Below, piece by piece: positions 9,449 to 18,319 of a stretch of DNA of 64,000 bases. Under the pieces are notes generated by a model. The model worked only from the letters and a program-made list of their open reading frames with translations, was not told the origin of the DNA and did no database searches. This DNA is from Rhizobium tibeticum (GTDB lineage: Bacteria; Pseudomonadota; Alphaproteobacteria; Rhizobiales; Rhizobiaceae), in the NCBI RefSeq assembly GCF_900110205.1, contig NZ_FOCV01000027.1, forward strand, positions 1 through 64,000. The letters are read 5' to 3'. The stretch's first letter is position 1, and every line of letters begins with the position of its first letter. Made by a program: the position numbers and the translations under genes.

Positions 9449-9599
9449 TGTTTCGCCCCTCGCGAATGCGCCAGCCTGCCAATCAGGAGGAGTAATATCG
9501 CGCGCCCTTGCAGCAACCGCAAACCATCGCAAGAACCGACCTCAGCTTCGCAAGCGGCCCCGATCCCACCCTTGGTGCGAGCAGGGCCGCCGCATTGGA

Positions 9600-10130
9600 T
9601 CATGTGGATGCGGCTTCGCTCGTGCTGCCGGAGAGCGCCTTGCGCAGCCGCTCCTCCTGATCCGGCGCCAGCGAGGTTTTCAGGACGCGGCCACGCAGCC
9701 CCTGGAGCTCGGCGAGAACCTTCTCCGGCTGCGCTTTGCGCACGAGGACGAAGAGAGCGGAGGAGGAATTCGGTATCGTTCCGCCAAGAGACTTGATGAA
9801 CTCGTCGTCGATGCCATAGTCGGCGAGCGAGCCGGAGATCGCGCCGGTGCCTGCGCCGACGAGGCCGCCGATCGCAAAGCCCGCGAGCGGATTGAGGAAT
9901 AGCAAGCCGACGAGGCCGCCCCAGAGAGAGCCGGACAACAGGCCCGACGTGGCGCCGATTGCTGTCAGGTTGAGGCTCTGCTTGAGATGGACCTTGCCGG
10001 CTTCGTCGCGGACCACAACGACTGCATCTTCGAGATCGACGAGGTATTCCTTCTTCAGGTTGTGCAATTTCAGCAGCACCTTGTCTGCTTCATCCATGGC
10101 ATCAAAGCCGACCACGACGAGTTCCGACAT
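9600..10130 (-). CDS. DUF1269-family membrane-associated protein
   Basis: A 176-residue protein beginning MSELVVVGFDAMDEADKVL (ATG 10130, just inside the longer frame from 10160). It shows the DUF1269 pattern: an alpha/beta N-terminal domain, a Gly-rich hydrophobic hairpin (GLLSGSLWGGLVGLLFLNP, then GFAIGGLVGAGTGAISGSL; residues 65-115) and a second alpha/beta domain with SSALFVLVRKAQPEKVLAEL. The Gly-rich pair resembles a membrane-inserting hairpin. These proteins are widespread in rhizobia and often stress-linked; their molecular function is unknown. It follows the HAD gene by about 66 bases on the same strand and may end the FGE-HAD transcript. Confidence 0.85.
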   Translation of the reverse strand: MSELVVVGFDAMDEADKVLLKLHNLKKEYLVDLEDAVVVVRDEAGKVHLKQSLNLTAIGATSGLLSGSLWGGLVGLLFLNPLAGFAIGGLVGAGTGAISGSLADYGIDDEFIKSLGGTIPNSSSALFVLVRKAQPEKVLAELQGLRGRVLKTSLAPDQEERLRKALSGSTSEAAST

Positions 10131-10196
10131 TGTCCGTTCCTTTCGTTTGATAGCGAGCATATGGAGCGCCCGGCTGGCAGAAGCGCCAGCTGGGAC

Positions 10197-11171
10197 CTAT
10201 TGATCGAACGCGTAAATCTTCTTCCAGTCGGCCTTCATGTCGACGAGCAGCCAGTTGCGTGCAGCAGCCTCGTCAAGCGCGTTGTCGAGCCTTCCGAAGT
10301 CAGATTTGCGATCATATGCGTATTCCCGATCTGCATCGGTATGATGAATGATCATTGCGAAGTGAGGCCCTTGGCCAGCCATCACCCAGCGCAGCATTTC
10401 ATAGTCTCCGTCCGAATTGCCGGCGGCAAAGACCGGGCGCCTGCCGATGAACTTGTTGATGCCCACGGGCTTGCCGGGGCCATCATCGACGAAATCGATC
10501 TTCGGGAGCCGGTTCAGGACCGGTGTTTCGTCGACCAGCGCATATTGCGTCGTAATCGTGCTGCCGACGACCTGTTCAGGCGGGATGCCGTATGCCTTGT
10601 CGGTGATCTCTCGCATGAACTCGCCGCCGCCCGAGACGATGAACGTCTTGAACCCATTTGCGCGCAGGTAGTCCAGCAGGTCGTGCATGGGCAGGAATGT
10701 CATCTCGTTGTATGGCTTGCCGGTCTTCGGGTGTCTTGCTGTGGAAAACCAGTTGATGACGATCTTGCGGAAATCCTCGGTCGTCATGCCGGAATGGGTC
10801 TCCATCGCAAGCTCGACGATGCCCCGTTCGCCGCTCTTGGCGATGCCCTTGAGATCGCCGGCGAGGATCGACTTGAAGGGCTCCTTCTCCTTCCACTCGG
10901 GATGCTCCGGGGCGAGCGCCTTGACCCGATCCAGTATGAAGCCAAGCTGAAAATAGAATGGCTGCTCGGTCCAGAGCGTACCATCGTTGTCGAAGACGGC
11001 GATACGGTCCTCGGGCGCCACGTAGTCGGCGCCGCGCTCCGTGGTGACCTTCTTGACGAAGTCCAGGATTGCCTGCTTCGACTTGCCGTCATTCCAGGCA
11101 GGAAGCTCCTGCGCGAATGCGCTCACCGGGAGCAGCAGGAAAAGCAGCAAGACGCGCACAGATCGAGACAT
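10197..11171 (-). CDS. Exported HAD-superfamily hydrolase
   Basis: A 324-residue protein with a cleavable signal peptide (VLLLFLLLPVSAFAQE). HAD motifs are in order: motif I AVFDNDGTLW (nucleophile and acid/base aspartates), motif II with FIVSGGGEF, a candidate motif III lysine near KPVGINKF, and motif IV GNSDGDYEML. It should be a periplasmic phosphatase or phosphotransferase; the substrate cannot be read from sequence. The start at 11171 lies 14 bases after the FGE stop, so the two are co-transcribed, and the whole set lies next to a sulfatase. A role in releasing phosphate or sulfate from organic esters fits but is inferred. Confidence 0.85.
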   Translation of the reverse strand: MSRSVRVLLLFLLLPVSAFAQELPAWNDGKSKQAILDFVKKVTTERGADYVAPEDRIAVFDNDGTLWTEQPFYFQLGFILDRVKALAPEHPEWKEKEPFKSILAGDLKGIAKSGERGIVELAMETHSGMTTEDFRKIVINWFSTARHPKTGKPYNEMTFLPMHDLLDYLRANGFKTFIVSGGGEFMREITDKAYGIPPEQVVGSTITTQYALVDETPVLNRLPKIDFVDDGPGKPVGINKFIGRRPVFAAGNSDGDYEMLRWVMAGQGPHFAMIIHHTDADREYAYDRKSDFGRLDNALDEAAARNWLLVDMKADWKKIYAFDQ

Positions 11172-11185
11172 CGAGATGCTCCTGG

Positions 11186-12160
11186 TCAGGTTGCAACGCG
11201 CTTGATGCAGCGAAAGCCGACATGGCTGGTCGACGTGTCTTCCGGCTCGGCGTGACGAGCGGCCGGGCGATAGCGGCGGCAATAGTTCGGGGCGCAGAGA
11301 TGCGAGCCACCCTTTAATACGCGCCTCGGGATGAGAATGTTCGGTTGGTTGGGATCGTAGCTCGCCTCTTTCGCGCCGCCGCGGGGGTTCTCTGGGATGC
11401 AACAGGCTTTCGCCGCCGGTTCCGGATGGCGCGTGGACCAGTAGTCTGACGTCCACTCCCAGACGTTGCCGATCAGGTCATAGGCGCCGTAGCCGTTGGG
11501 CGGAAAGGAACGCACCGGCGTTGTTCGGTCCTTACCCGCAAGCTTGGTGCTGTGCGTCGGAAACGTGCCTTGCCACGTGTTGGCCATCGCAACACCGTTG
11601 GGCATGAGTTCGTCGCCCCAGGCAAACTCAGTGTCGTCAAGCCCACCACGGGCAGCGAGTTCCCACTCGGCTTCCGTCGGCAGGTCCATTCCCGCCCATT
11701 CGGCATAGGCCTTCGCATCGGAATATGCGACGTGAACGACTGGATGGTCCAGCTTGCCGCGGAGATCGCTCAGGCCGCCATAAGGCCGCCGCCAGTTGAC
11801 GCCGAACTTGAATTTCCACCACTGCCCGATGTCCGTGCCGGTCACCGATTTCGGCGGTGTGAAGACGAGAGATCCGGCCCGCAGCATGTTCGGCAGGGCA
11901 CCGGGATAATCTTTCGGGTCTGGCGTCTTCTCGGCCAGGGTGACATGGCCGGTCGCCTTGACGAATTCCTGGAATTTGCGGTTCGTGACAGGCGTCGCCT
12001 CGATCCAGAAGCCGTCGACGGTAACAGGATGAGCCGGGGCCTCTTCCGGGTAGTGCTCGTTGGAACCCATCACGAAGGTTCGGCCAGGTATCCAGACGAG
12101 GTCGCCATTGTCGTCGCCCTGACGTTGCGGCCGGTGTGCTGTGTCATATGCCAGTGCCAT
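11186..12160 (-). CDS. Formylglycine-generating enzyme (SUMF1/FGE family)
   Basis: A 324-residue protein with the FGE-sulfatase fold signatures: a GDLVWIPGRTFVMGS start, VTNRKFQEFV, LPTEAEWELAARGGL, GNVWEWTSDYW and the C-terminal GGSHLC-x4-CRRYRPAAR, whose two cysteines correspond to the copper/redox pair of true FGEs. It converts the active-site cysteine of sulfatases to formylglycine using O2. ATG 12160 is chosen because GGAGG lies five bases upstream. There is no signal peptide, so it should act on the unfolded sulfatase in the cytosol before export. The target is almost certainly the sulfatase at 12766. A 19-nt element identical to one before the sulfatase lies 48 bases upstream. Confidence 0.92.
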   Translation of the reverse strand: MALAYDTAHRPQRQGDDNGDLVWIPGRTFVMGSNEHYPEEAPAHPVTVDGFWIEATPVTNRKFQEFVKATGHVTLAEKTPDPKDYPGALPNMLRAGSLVFTPPKSVTGTDIGQWWKFKFGVNWRRPYGGLSDLRGKLDHPVVHVAYSDAKAYAEWAGMDLPTEAEWELAARGGLDDTEFAWGDELMPNGVAMANTWQGTFPTHSTKLAGKDRTTPVRSFPPNGYGAYDLIGNVWEWTSDYWSTRHPEPAAKACCIPENPRGGAKEASYDPNQPNILIPRRVLKGGSHLCAPNYCRRYRPAARHAEPEDTSTSHVGFRCIKRVAT

Positions 12161-12208
12161 CGTCGCCTCCGAAAGCCTGCCTGAGTATCGCCACATGTTG
12201 CGTCACCC

Positions 12209-12227
12209 GTAAGTACGTTACGGTAAC
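12209..12227. promoter_or_regulatory. 19-nt shared element, copy 1 (upstream of FGE)
   Basis: GTAAGTACGTTACGGTAAC, identical to 14505-14523. It holds the dyad GTAA-N5-TTAC, with the preceding CGTCACCC also nearly shared. It lies about 48 bases before the FGE start. The form suits a TetR- or similar repressor operator; the cognate regulator is not in the window. Confidence 0.7.
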
Positions 12228-12765
12228 ACGCCTTCCGCAAAACGTTACATCAGGCGTAAATCTGCTGCTCCAGCCCAAGGATTCAACGCGGGTCATGAAT
12301 TTCCGCGCGTCGTGCGGGCGTGTCTCGCTGCGCCTGCCTGTTTGGAGTCATCGCTGTCGCCAGCGCCGCTCGATCGAGCCTAGCCGCTCTGTCGCGGCGG
12401 GATCATCATCGCCTGCGTATTCCCGGCGAAGACGGCCACGCTTCCTACCAGGGCTTCGCTTGCCTTGAGGTTGGCGGGATCGCGATCGAACAACTATGCG
12501 ATGGTGACGCCGCGGACCGCGAAAGGAAGCGCGGCGCTGTCGCTGTCGCTGCCGGTTGGGCAGGCAGCTGGGAACTGCGTCGGTGGCAACCCGTGCGGTG
12601 CCTCGAACGAACTTGCCGTCATCGAAGTAGCAAAATTTAATCGTTGCGGGAGGCGGCGTGAAGGTGCCTGCCGTCTGTCGAGGCTATCGGCGCGTGCTGT
12701 CATGGCTCCGCCGTGATCACGATCGAGCGGGTCGCTCAAAAAGCCAACCCGCTCATGGCGCTTTG
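12228..12765. other. Non-coding stretch between FGE promoter and sulfatase 3' end
   Basis: Five hundred bases with only biased, Arg- or Ser-rich open frames on both strands and no recognisable family. It contains AACGTTAC (12241 region), a half-like copy of the neighbouring element. It may be the decayed remains of a gene, but I see no protein signature. Confidence 0.4.
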
Positions 12766-14412
12766 CTATTTCCCGACGGCTGGGCCTTGATCCACACTCC
12801 GCATCAGAGCGTCGACCATCTGGTCGATACTGAAGCTCGCAGAGCGCTGGCTCGGAGGATAATCCTTGAATGTCTGCAGGAAAGGAGCGACCCGGTAGAC
12901 GCCGTATTGGATGAGATAGGCGTTTTGCGCCAGCCAGTCGTAATACTGGTCGGAGACGGTATCGGCTCGCTCGTAGGGGTCCATGCGCAGGTTGAAGACC
13001 TTCGGCGCGCGCAGGCAGGTGAACGGGTTTGCCCAGACCTGGAAGCCTCCGGGCTCTCGCTGTTCGCAAAAGACGATCTTCCAGTTGCCATAGCGATAGG
13101 CAACCAATTCCCCGTCATCGTTGAAATAGTAGAAGTCCTCTCGTCCCGACTTCGGCTGCTGTCCCGTCAGGTAGGGAAGCTGGTTGTAGCCGTCGAGATG
13201 GACCTTGAACTGGTTGCCGTTGATGCTCGCACCATTGACAAGCCGTTCCTTGATGTCGGTATCGCCAGCCGCTGCAAGCAGGGTCGGGAACCAGTCAAGT
13301 CCGGACATCATCTCATTCGACACTTCGCCCGCCTTGATGTGACCGGGCCAACGAACCATCGCGGGAACGCGGAACGCGCCTTCCCAGTTGGTGTCTTTTT
13401 CGCTTCGGAACGACGTCGTCGCCGCATCCGGCCATGACCATTGGTTAGGACCATTGTCCGTCGTATAGACGACGATCGTGTTGTCAGCGATTTTGAGATC
13501 GTCCAGCGTCTTCAGCAGTTTGCCGACATCGCCGTCGTGCTCGATCATACCGTCGGCGTATTCGTTGCCCGGCATGCCACTTTGGCCCCGCATCGGTTCT
13601 CGAACATGCGTGAACGCGTGCATGCGGGTGGTGTTCATCCAGGTAAAGAAGGGCTTTCCTTCCTTGGCCTGCCGCTGAATGAAATCGATTGCCGCAGCAG
13701 TCGTCTCATCGTCGATCGTTTCCATCCGCTTGCGGTTCAGCGCACCGGTATCCTCGACCCTGCCATCCGCGAAGGAATGCAGCACGCCGCGCGGCGAATT
13801 GGCCTTCACGAATTCCTGGTCGTTCTTCGGATAGTAGGGACGCTCCGGCTCTTCCTCGGCATTCAGATGATAGAGGTTGCCGAAAAACTCGTCGAAACCG
13901 TGCTTCGTGGGCAGGAATTCGTCGCGGTCGCCAAGATGGTTCTTGCCAAACTGGCCCGTTGCATAGCCAAGCGGCTTTAGCGCCTGTGCGATGGTAATGT
14001 CACGCGCCTGCAGACCGACCGTCGCTCCGGGGATGCCTACCTTGCAAAGACCCGTTCGAAGGCAGACCTGCCCGGTGATGAATGTCGAGCGACCGGCCGT
14101 GCAGCTGTTTTCGGCATAGTAGTCCGTAAACAGCGTGCCTTCCTTGGCAATGCGGTCGATATTGGGCGTCTTGTAGCCCACGACCCCCATCGAATAGGCG
14201 CTGATGTTGGTCTGGCCGATGTCGTCGCCGAAGATGACCAGGATGTTCGGTTTGGCCGTATTCTGGGCAGGTGCCGCCTGCTGCGCTTGAGCAGCCCCAT
14301 AGCTGAGCGAGGTGGAGGCCAGCGCTATGGCAAGCCCTGCGCCGGCACGCCGCAGCCGCTTTGAGAGAGATGCACGCAGCGATCTCGCTTTACCATGCAT
14401 GTCATTCAACAT
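12766..14412 (-). CDS. Exported arylsulfatase (formylglycine type, CxAxR motif)
   Basis: A 548-residue protein. The N-terminus has a long n-region and hydrophobic core (AGLAIALASTSLSYGAAQAQ), an export signal. The sulfatase domain starts PNILVIFGDDIGQ with metal ligands D63 and D64. The modification motif is C104-T-A-G-R108 in ENSCTAGRSTFITGQ, i.e. CxAxR rather than the commoner CxPxR. Further metal/sulfate ligands are seen in GQFGKNHLGD and VVYTTDNGPNQWSW. The start is supported by AAGGAGAG six bases before ATG 14412. With the FGE next door it is very likely converted to formylglycine and exported to hydrolyse sulfate esters in the periplasm. Substrate class not assignable. Confidence 0.92.
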   Translation of the reverse strand: MLNDMHGKARSLRASLSKRLRRAGAGLAIALASTSLSYGAAQAQQAAPAQNTAKPNILVIFGDDIGQTNISAYSMGVVGYKTPNIDRIAKEGTLFTDYYAENSCTAGRSTFITGQVCLRTGLCKVGIPGATVGLQARDITIAQALKPLGYATGQFGKNHLGDRDEFLPTKHGFDEFFGNLYHLNAEEEPERPYYPKNDQEFVKANSPRGVLHSFADGRVEDTGALNRKRMETIDDETTAAAIDFIQRQAKEGKPFFTWMNTTRMHAFTHVREPMRGQSGMPGNEYADGMIEHDGDVGKLLKTLDDLKIADNTIVVYTTDNGPNQWSWPDAATTSFRSEKDTNWEGAFRVPAMVRWPGHIKAGEVSNEMMSGLDWFPTLLAAAGDTDIKERLVNGASINGNQFKVHLDGYNQLPYLTGQQPKSGREDFYYFNDDGELVAYRYGNWKIVFCEQREPGGFQVWANPFTCLRAPKVFNLRMDPYERADTVSDQYYDWLAQNAYLIQYGVYRVAPFLQTFKDYPPSQRSASFSIDQMVDALMRSVDQGPAVGK

Positions 14413-14504
14413 TTACGCTCTCCTTGTGGAGCAGGCCAAGTCGGCACTGCTGAACGGTCGTCGCGTTTTCGACGACCGCACGGTCCCACTGAAAGCGTCA
14501 CCCG

Positions 14505-14523
14505 GTAAGTACGTTACGGTAAC
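14505..14523. promoter_or_regulatory. 19-nt shared element, copy 2 (upstream of sulfatase)
   Basis: GTAAGTACGTTACGGTAAC, a perfect match to copy 1, about 92 bases before the sulfatase start. It is also preceded by CGTCACCC. Identity over 19 bases between two otherwise unrelated leaders argues for a functional operator. Confidence 0.75.
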
Positions 14524-14566
14524 AAGCGATGGCCAAATCGTAACAACGAGCAGAAATGCTTCTTGT

Positions 14567-15790
14567 CTACTGGGTGAGGGGTTGCGGCTTGAGGTCTCCC
14601 TGCAGCGTTTCCTCGGCAGGACGCTTCTTGCCCTGGATTGGCTGTTCAAGCACGGTGACGGGCGCGGCGACGGCCGTTGCAGCCACGTTGCCGATGGTTG
14701 TCACCGTTCCGCCGACCACAGCGGTCAGACCCTGACCGAGCGAGACGTTCGAATCCGTCAGCGTCTGTCCGGTGATGATGCGTTGGCCAATCAGCTGAAC
14801 GATTTCAGGACTTTCGGCGAACTTGCCATGGTTCAGGCCTTCGCCCTTGACCTTGGTAAGATCGATCGCCGTAATGCCGGCGGCTTCGAGTTTCGAGCGA
14901 TAGGGTTCCACGGTCGGGTCAATCGCGCCGAGACGCGAGACACGGCCGGTGATGAAGCTCGACACGGCAAGCGCCTTGTCATCCTGGGATACGAAGATCG
15001 TGAATTTCGGCGTTGGCGTTCCCATCTCGGCGAACTGCTTGGCAAAGACCTGGATATCGATATCCGGGGATGCGAGGATGACGTTGTGAATCTTGCTGTT
15101 CACATGGCCGTCGCGAATACCCATCTGCCGCAGCGCCTCCATGGTGAGCCAGGTGCCCATGGAGTGGGCGAGGATGGTGATGTCCTTGACATCCGGGTCG
15201 GCTGCGAGCGTTCGCAACGCCTGCTCGAGCGCCGTGCGCGAATAGTTGGTGCTTTCCTTGTCGTATTCGTAGGCCGTGAGTTGCGCGCGTGATGGCCACG
15301 TGAAGAGGAGCGGGGTCGCCTGCATGCCGGAATCGTGGACGATCTGGGCCAGGCGGAAGACCGAGTCCTCGTATTTGTTGTTGAAGCCATGGACGAAGAC
15401 CAGCGCGTGCCCGCCCTGGATGTTCTGGCGGAACCAGGCGCGCCCTTGCGGAACTGTGTCGATCTCCTTGACACTGGTCACCGCAAAGTCGGTCGCTGGA
15501 TTGGGCGGCAGGCGTTTCGGCCATTGCACAGTGCCGGGCGCCCGTTTTGGCGGTATCGAGACGTCGACCGCCGTCAAGTAAGGTTTCGGGCTGCGTTCGC
15601 CGGTAAACAGCGTTGCTGGGTCGCCAGACGGTTCGCGGGTTGTCGCGACCAGCATGCTGACCTGCGAGGTCTTCGGCGTTGCCGCCGTCAGTACAATGGG
15701 CGTCATGACGCCGCTTGGATGACCACAACCGGCAAGAAGTGCGGCGACGAGCAACGGTACAAGTGTCCGAACAGTGCGGGCAGCGATCAC
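14567..15790 (-). CDS. Lipoprotein alpha/beta hydrolase (DUF900 family)
   Basis: A 407-residue protein with a GTG start at 15790 and AGGGA about nine bases upstream. A lipobox (LLAALLAGC-like, VAALLAGC) marks it as a lipoprotein. The hydrolase fold shows the oxyanion-loop strand HALVFVHGFNNKYEDSVFR and the nucleophile elbow ILAHSMGTWL; the acid and histidine are probably near FVSQDDKAL and GLNHGKF. DUF900 proteins are esterase/lipase-like enzymes of unknown substrate. It lies 154 bases beyond the sulfatase start on the same strand, with its own variant of the shared element at 15843. Its membership of the sulfatase regulon is inferred from that site. Confidence 0.85.
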   Translation of the reverse strand: MIAARTVRTLVPLLVAALLAGCGHPSGVMTPIVLTAATPKTSQVSMLVATTREPSGDPATLFTGERSPKPYLTAVDVSIPPKRAPGTVQWPKRLPPNPATDFAVTSVKEIDTVPQGRAWFRQNIQGGHALVFVHGFNNKYEDSVFRLAQIVHDSGMQATPLLFTWPSRAQLTAYEYDKESTNYSRTALEQALRTLAADPDVKDITILAHSMGTWLTMEALRQMGIRDGHVNSKIHNVILASPDIDIQVFAKQFAEMGTPTPKFTIFVSQDDKALAVSSFITGRVSRLGAIDPTVEPYRSKLEAAGITAIDLTKVKGEGLNHGKFAESPEIVQLIGQRIITGQTLTDSNVSLGQGLTAVVGGTVTTIGNVAATAVAAPVTVLEQPIQGKKRPAEETLQGDLKPQPLTQ

Positions 15791-15842
15791 GTTGCCGGTT
15801 CCCTCATTGAAAACGCAAGCACCTTACGGTGGCCGGGCTAAA

Positions 15843-15861
15843 GTGAAAGTACTTTACAGCA
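15843..15861. promoter_or_regulatory. 19-nt shared element, degenerate copy 3 (upstream of DUF900 lipoprotein)
   Basis: GTGAAAGTACTTTACAGCAAC (15843 onward, with the core GAAAGTACTTTACAGCAAC) matches the shared element at 15 of 19 positions and contains the perfect palindrome AAAGTACTTT. It lies about 53 bases before the GTG start at 15790, the same spacing as copy 1 to the FGE gene. Confidence 0.5.
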
Positions 15862-16025
15862 ACGACGCAAATGTTAGGCGCAATTCGCGCCAGATGCCCA
15901 CGCGCCGCAAAGAGTTTTGGGCGAGTGTTACCGAACCGCAACGAGCCGGAGACGCCGGGCCGCGCTGCCTGTGCGCTACTCATCGGGTCTCAGCCTCCAA
16001 ACGCCACAGCGGGAAATCTCTACTT

Positions 16026-16046
16026 TCTGTGAATTCGTTTCACAGA
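16026..16046. promoter_or_regulatory. Perfect inverted repeat upstream of MFS exporter
   Basis: TCTGTGAA-N5-TTCACAGA: two 8-bp arms around five bases, about 99 bases before the MFS start at 16145. The half-site spacing (TGTGA-N7-TCACA) is one base longer than a CRP site, so CRP is unlikely. It is probably the operator of an unlinked regulator. Confidence 0.55.
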
Positions 16047-16144
16047 TCTTTGGATTAAGTGACCGCTTATCACCGAAATCCAGGGCCGCCATATGTTCGC
16101 CATTCAACCACGCCGGCAGACCGGCAGACCATTCGAGGCCCACT

Positions 16145-17338
16145 ATGCCAATTGCTCTCTTCGCTTTGACGATCGCGGCCTATGCGATCGGAACCACAGA
16201 ATTCGTCATCGTCGGCCTGTTGCCGACCGTCGCTACAGATCTCCAGATCAGCCTGCCGCTGGCTGGGTTGATCGTCAGCGTCTATGCGCTGGGCGTCACC
16301 TTCGGCGCACCGGTGCTGACGGCGCTGACGGGACGCATCGAAAGGAAACCACTGCTTCTCGGCCTAATGGCGCTCTTCATCATCGGTAACGGGATGGCGG
16401 CAATCAGCCCAAGCTACGCGCCGTTGCTGGTTGCGCGTGTGCTTTCGGCTTTTGCGCATGGCGTCTTCTTCTCGGTCGGCTCGACGATTGCAGCCGATCT
16501 CGTCCCCGAAAACCGCCGCGCCTCGGCAATCGCCATGATGTTCATGGGCCTAACCGTTGCCATCGTCACCGGCGTTCCTCTCGGCACGCTGATCGGTCAG
16601 ATCTTCGGCTGGCGTGCGACCTTTGCCGCCGTTGCCGGCCTCGGCGCGATCGCCTTCCTTGCAATTGCCATGCTTCTGCCGTCAAACCTGAAGAAGGCGC
16701 CGGCCGCCAGCATTGGCGATCAGATCCGCGTGCTCGGCAGCGGACGCCTGCTCATCGTCTTCGCGATGACCGCGCTCGGATACGGCGGCACATTCGTCGC
16801 CTTTACATTCCTTGCTTCGATCCTGCAGGAGATCACCGGGTTTGCGGCGGGCACCGTCAGTCTCATCCTCGTGGTCTACGGCATCGCCATCGCCATCGGC
16901 AATGTCGCCGGCGGCAGGCTCGCCAACCGCAGCCCCGTACGCGCCTTGACCGGATTATTCATTGCCCAGGCGATCGTGCTGGTCCTCTTCAGCTTCACAG
17001 CGCCGTCGCCCTGGCTGGCTGTTCCGACGCTGGCTGCACTCGGATTCCTCTCCTTTGCCAACGTGCCTGGCCTGCAGATCTATGTTGTGCAGCTGGCAAA
17101 GCAGGTTCGCCCCGCCGCCGTTGACGTCGCATCGGCCCTGAATATCGCGGCCTTCAACCTTGGTATTGCCGCGGGCGCATGGATCGGCGGCCTCGTGGTC
17201 GAATCCTCCCTGGGGCTTGGGGCCACACCATGGGTTGGCGCAATCCTTGTCGTGGGAGCCTTGGTTCTGACGCTCTGGAGTGGCGCTCTGGACGGCCGCC
17301 CGGCATCGGATGACGACACGGCGACCCAGCCTGCCTAA
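16145..17338 (+). CDS. MFS exporter of the AraJ/DHA1 type
   Basis: A 397-residue protein with 12 predicted membrane helices. The start ATG 16145 gives the typical family beginning MPIALFALTIAAYAIGTTEF followed by VIVGLLP, the hallmark of AraJ-like DHA1 exporters. The cytoplasmic loop after helix 2 reads GRIERKPLLLGLMALF. The longer open frame from 15917 is basic and non-hydrophobic, so it is rejected as coding. It is divergent from the DUF900 gene. It probably effluxes small molecules by proton antiport; substrate unknown. The inverted repeat at 16026 suggests regulation by a transcription factor outside this locus. Confidence 0.88.
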   Translation: MPIALFALTIAAYAIGTTEFVIVGLLPTVATDLQISLPLAGLIVSVYALGVTFGAPVLTALTGRIERKPLLLGLMALFIIGNGMAAISPSYAPLLVARVLSAFAHGVFFSVGSTIAADLVPENRRASAIAMMFMGLTVAIVTGVPLGTLIGQIFGWRATFAAVAGLGAIAFLAIAMLLPSNLKKAPAASIGDQIRVLGSGRLLIVFAMTALGYGGTFVAFTFLASILQEITGFAAGTVSLILVVYGIAIAIGNVAGGRLANRSPVRALTGLFIAQAIVLVLFSFTAPSPWLAVPTLAALGFLSFANVPGLQIYVVQLAKQVRPAAVDVASALNIAAFNLGIAAGAWIGGLVVESSLGLGATPWVGAILVVGALVLTLWSGALDGRPASDDDTATQPA

Positions 17339-17596
17339 CGACGGCGACGGGAATCCCCAACGTCCTGAGAACGGTGGTCGACGCGAGCCCAATCGCGTTG
17401 GCCATCGAAGGCCGGACTTGGGGTCTTCGCCAGGCGCCCCCAAATGTTCTTTTTCCCGGCAAAATTGTGTCGTCGTCGACCACAATTTTCTTGCCTCATG
17501 ACGGCATGCTGCGACATAGTCACCAGAGCCGATTAGACTCGAATGCATGACTAGGACACCTTGCGATTTCGCGTTCTTCACAGTTGGGATCGATCA

Positions 17597-17947
17597 ATGG
17601 TCTATCTGTCGCCTCGCACGATCACTGCATTTCTGAAAATACCGGTTGCGATGCTTGCCACTTGTGGGGCGTCGCTTCTATCGAGCCCGCCCGCATATGC
17701 ACAAGATCCCTTTGACGATTTTCCGCTGGTTATCAGCTGTGAAAACAAGGGTACCTACCACGCGTTCTATTTGTCGAGAGTGACGAAGGACGGCACCGCG
17801 ACTTACTCGGCTTCAGACCGGATAGCGGGTACTATTACGCTCGACGGCAAAGCAAAGGCCGTAGGCGGATCTGACGGGGGAAGTTGCGTGGGCAAAACCC
17901 TCAAGGAACTGCGAGCGTCAGGGCAGGCACACGACCTCAAATCTTAG
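17597..17947 (+). CDS. Small secreted hypothetical protein (116 aa)
   Basis: Starts MVYLSPRTITAFLKIPVAML and has a signal peptide ending near SSPPAYAQD. The mature part of about 80 residues carries two cysteines (VISCENKGTY and GGSCVGKTLKEL) that could form a disulphide, and is predicted to be beta-rich. This pattern recurs in small periplasmic rhizobial proteins of unknown function. Isolated gene; the downstream 1.2 kb contains only remnants. Confidence 0.6.
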   Translation: MVYLSPRTITAFLKIPVAMLATCGASLLSSPPAYAQDPFDDFPLVISCENKGTYHAFYLSRVTKDGTATYSASDRIAGTITLDGKAKAVGGSDGGSCVGKTLKELRASGQAHDLKS

Positions 17948-18319
17948 CCCCTCAACATCGAGATTTCTGGGCCATCGTTGTTCAGCGGACGGGTAAATCG
18001 GCTGGAGGCAGACGGTTCCCGCCAAGTCAGCGGGGAATGTCATGGGCGACCTATGTTCTAGGCCCTTCGAACGTTTGTGCGCTCGCGCGCACGGGCAAAG
18101 ACGTTGTCAGGATGTCGTTCGACGTTGGGCTCCAACCTACGTCGCGTGAATAGCCTTCGAAGAGGCCGTCAGGGAGGCGGGCTTCCTCTTTAGGGTGAAG
18201 CTTGGGCGATGACGCGACGCAAAGGGGAGAGGCATGGAAGAACTGCAAACTCCTTTTAAGGTACAGCTGGTCGCTTTCTGCGCTCGGTGCGAACCTGCAT
18301 CTCTTCGGAGGTCGGTGGC

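Noticed and set aside
9987..11255. Long open frame (422 aa) on the plus strand
   Set aside because: It is antisense to the DUF1269 and HAD genes, which have clear signatures; its composition mirrors GC-rich third positions of those genes.
14312..15292. Open frame of 326 aa on the plus strand
   Set aside because: Overlaps the sulfatase start and the DUF900 lipoprotein on the other strand, and would run through the shared operator element.
16028..16044. CRP-binding site (TGTGA...TCACA)
   Set aside because: The spacer is seven bases, not six, so the half-sites are on the wrong helical phase for CRP; kept only as an unidentified operator.
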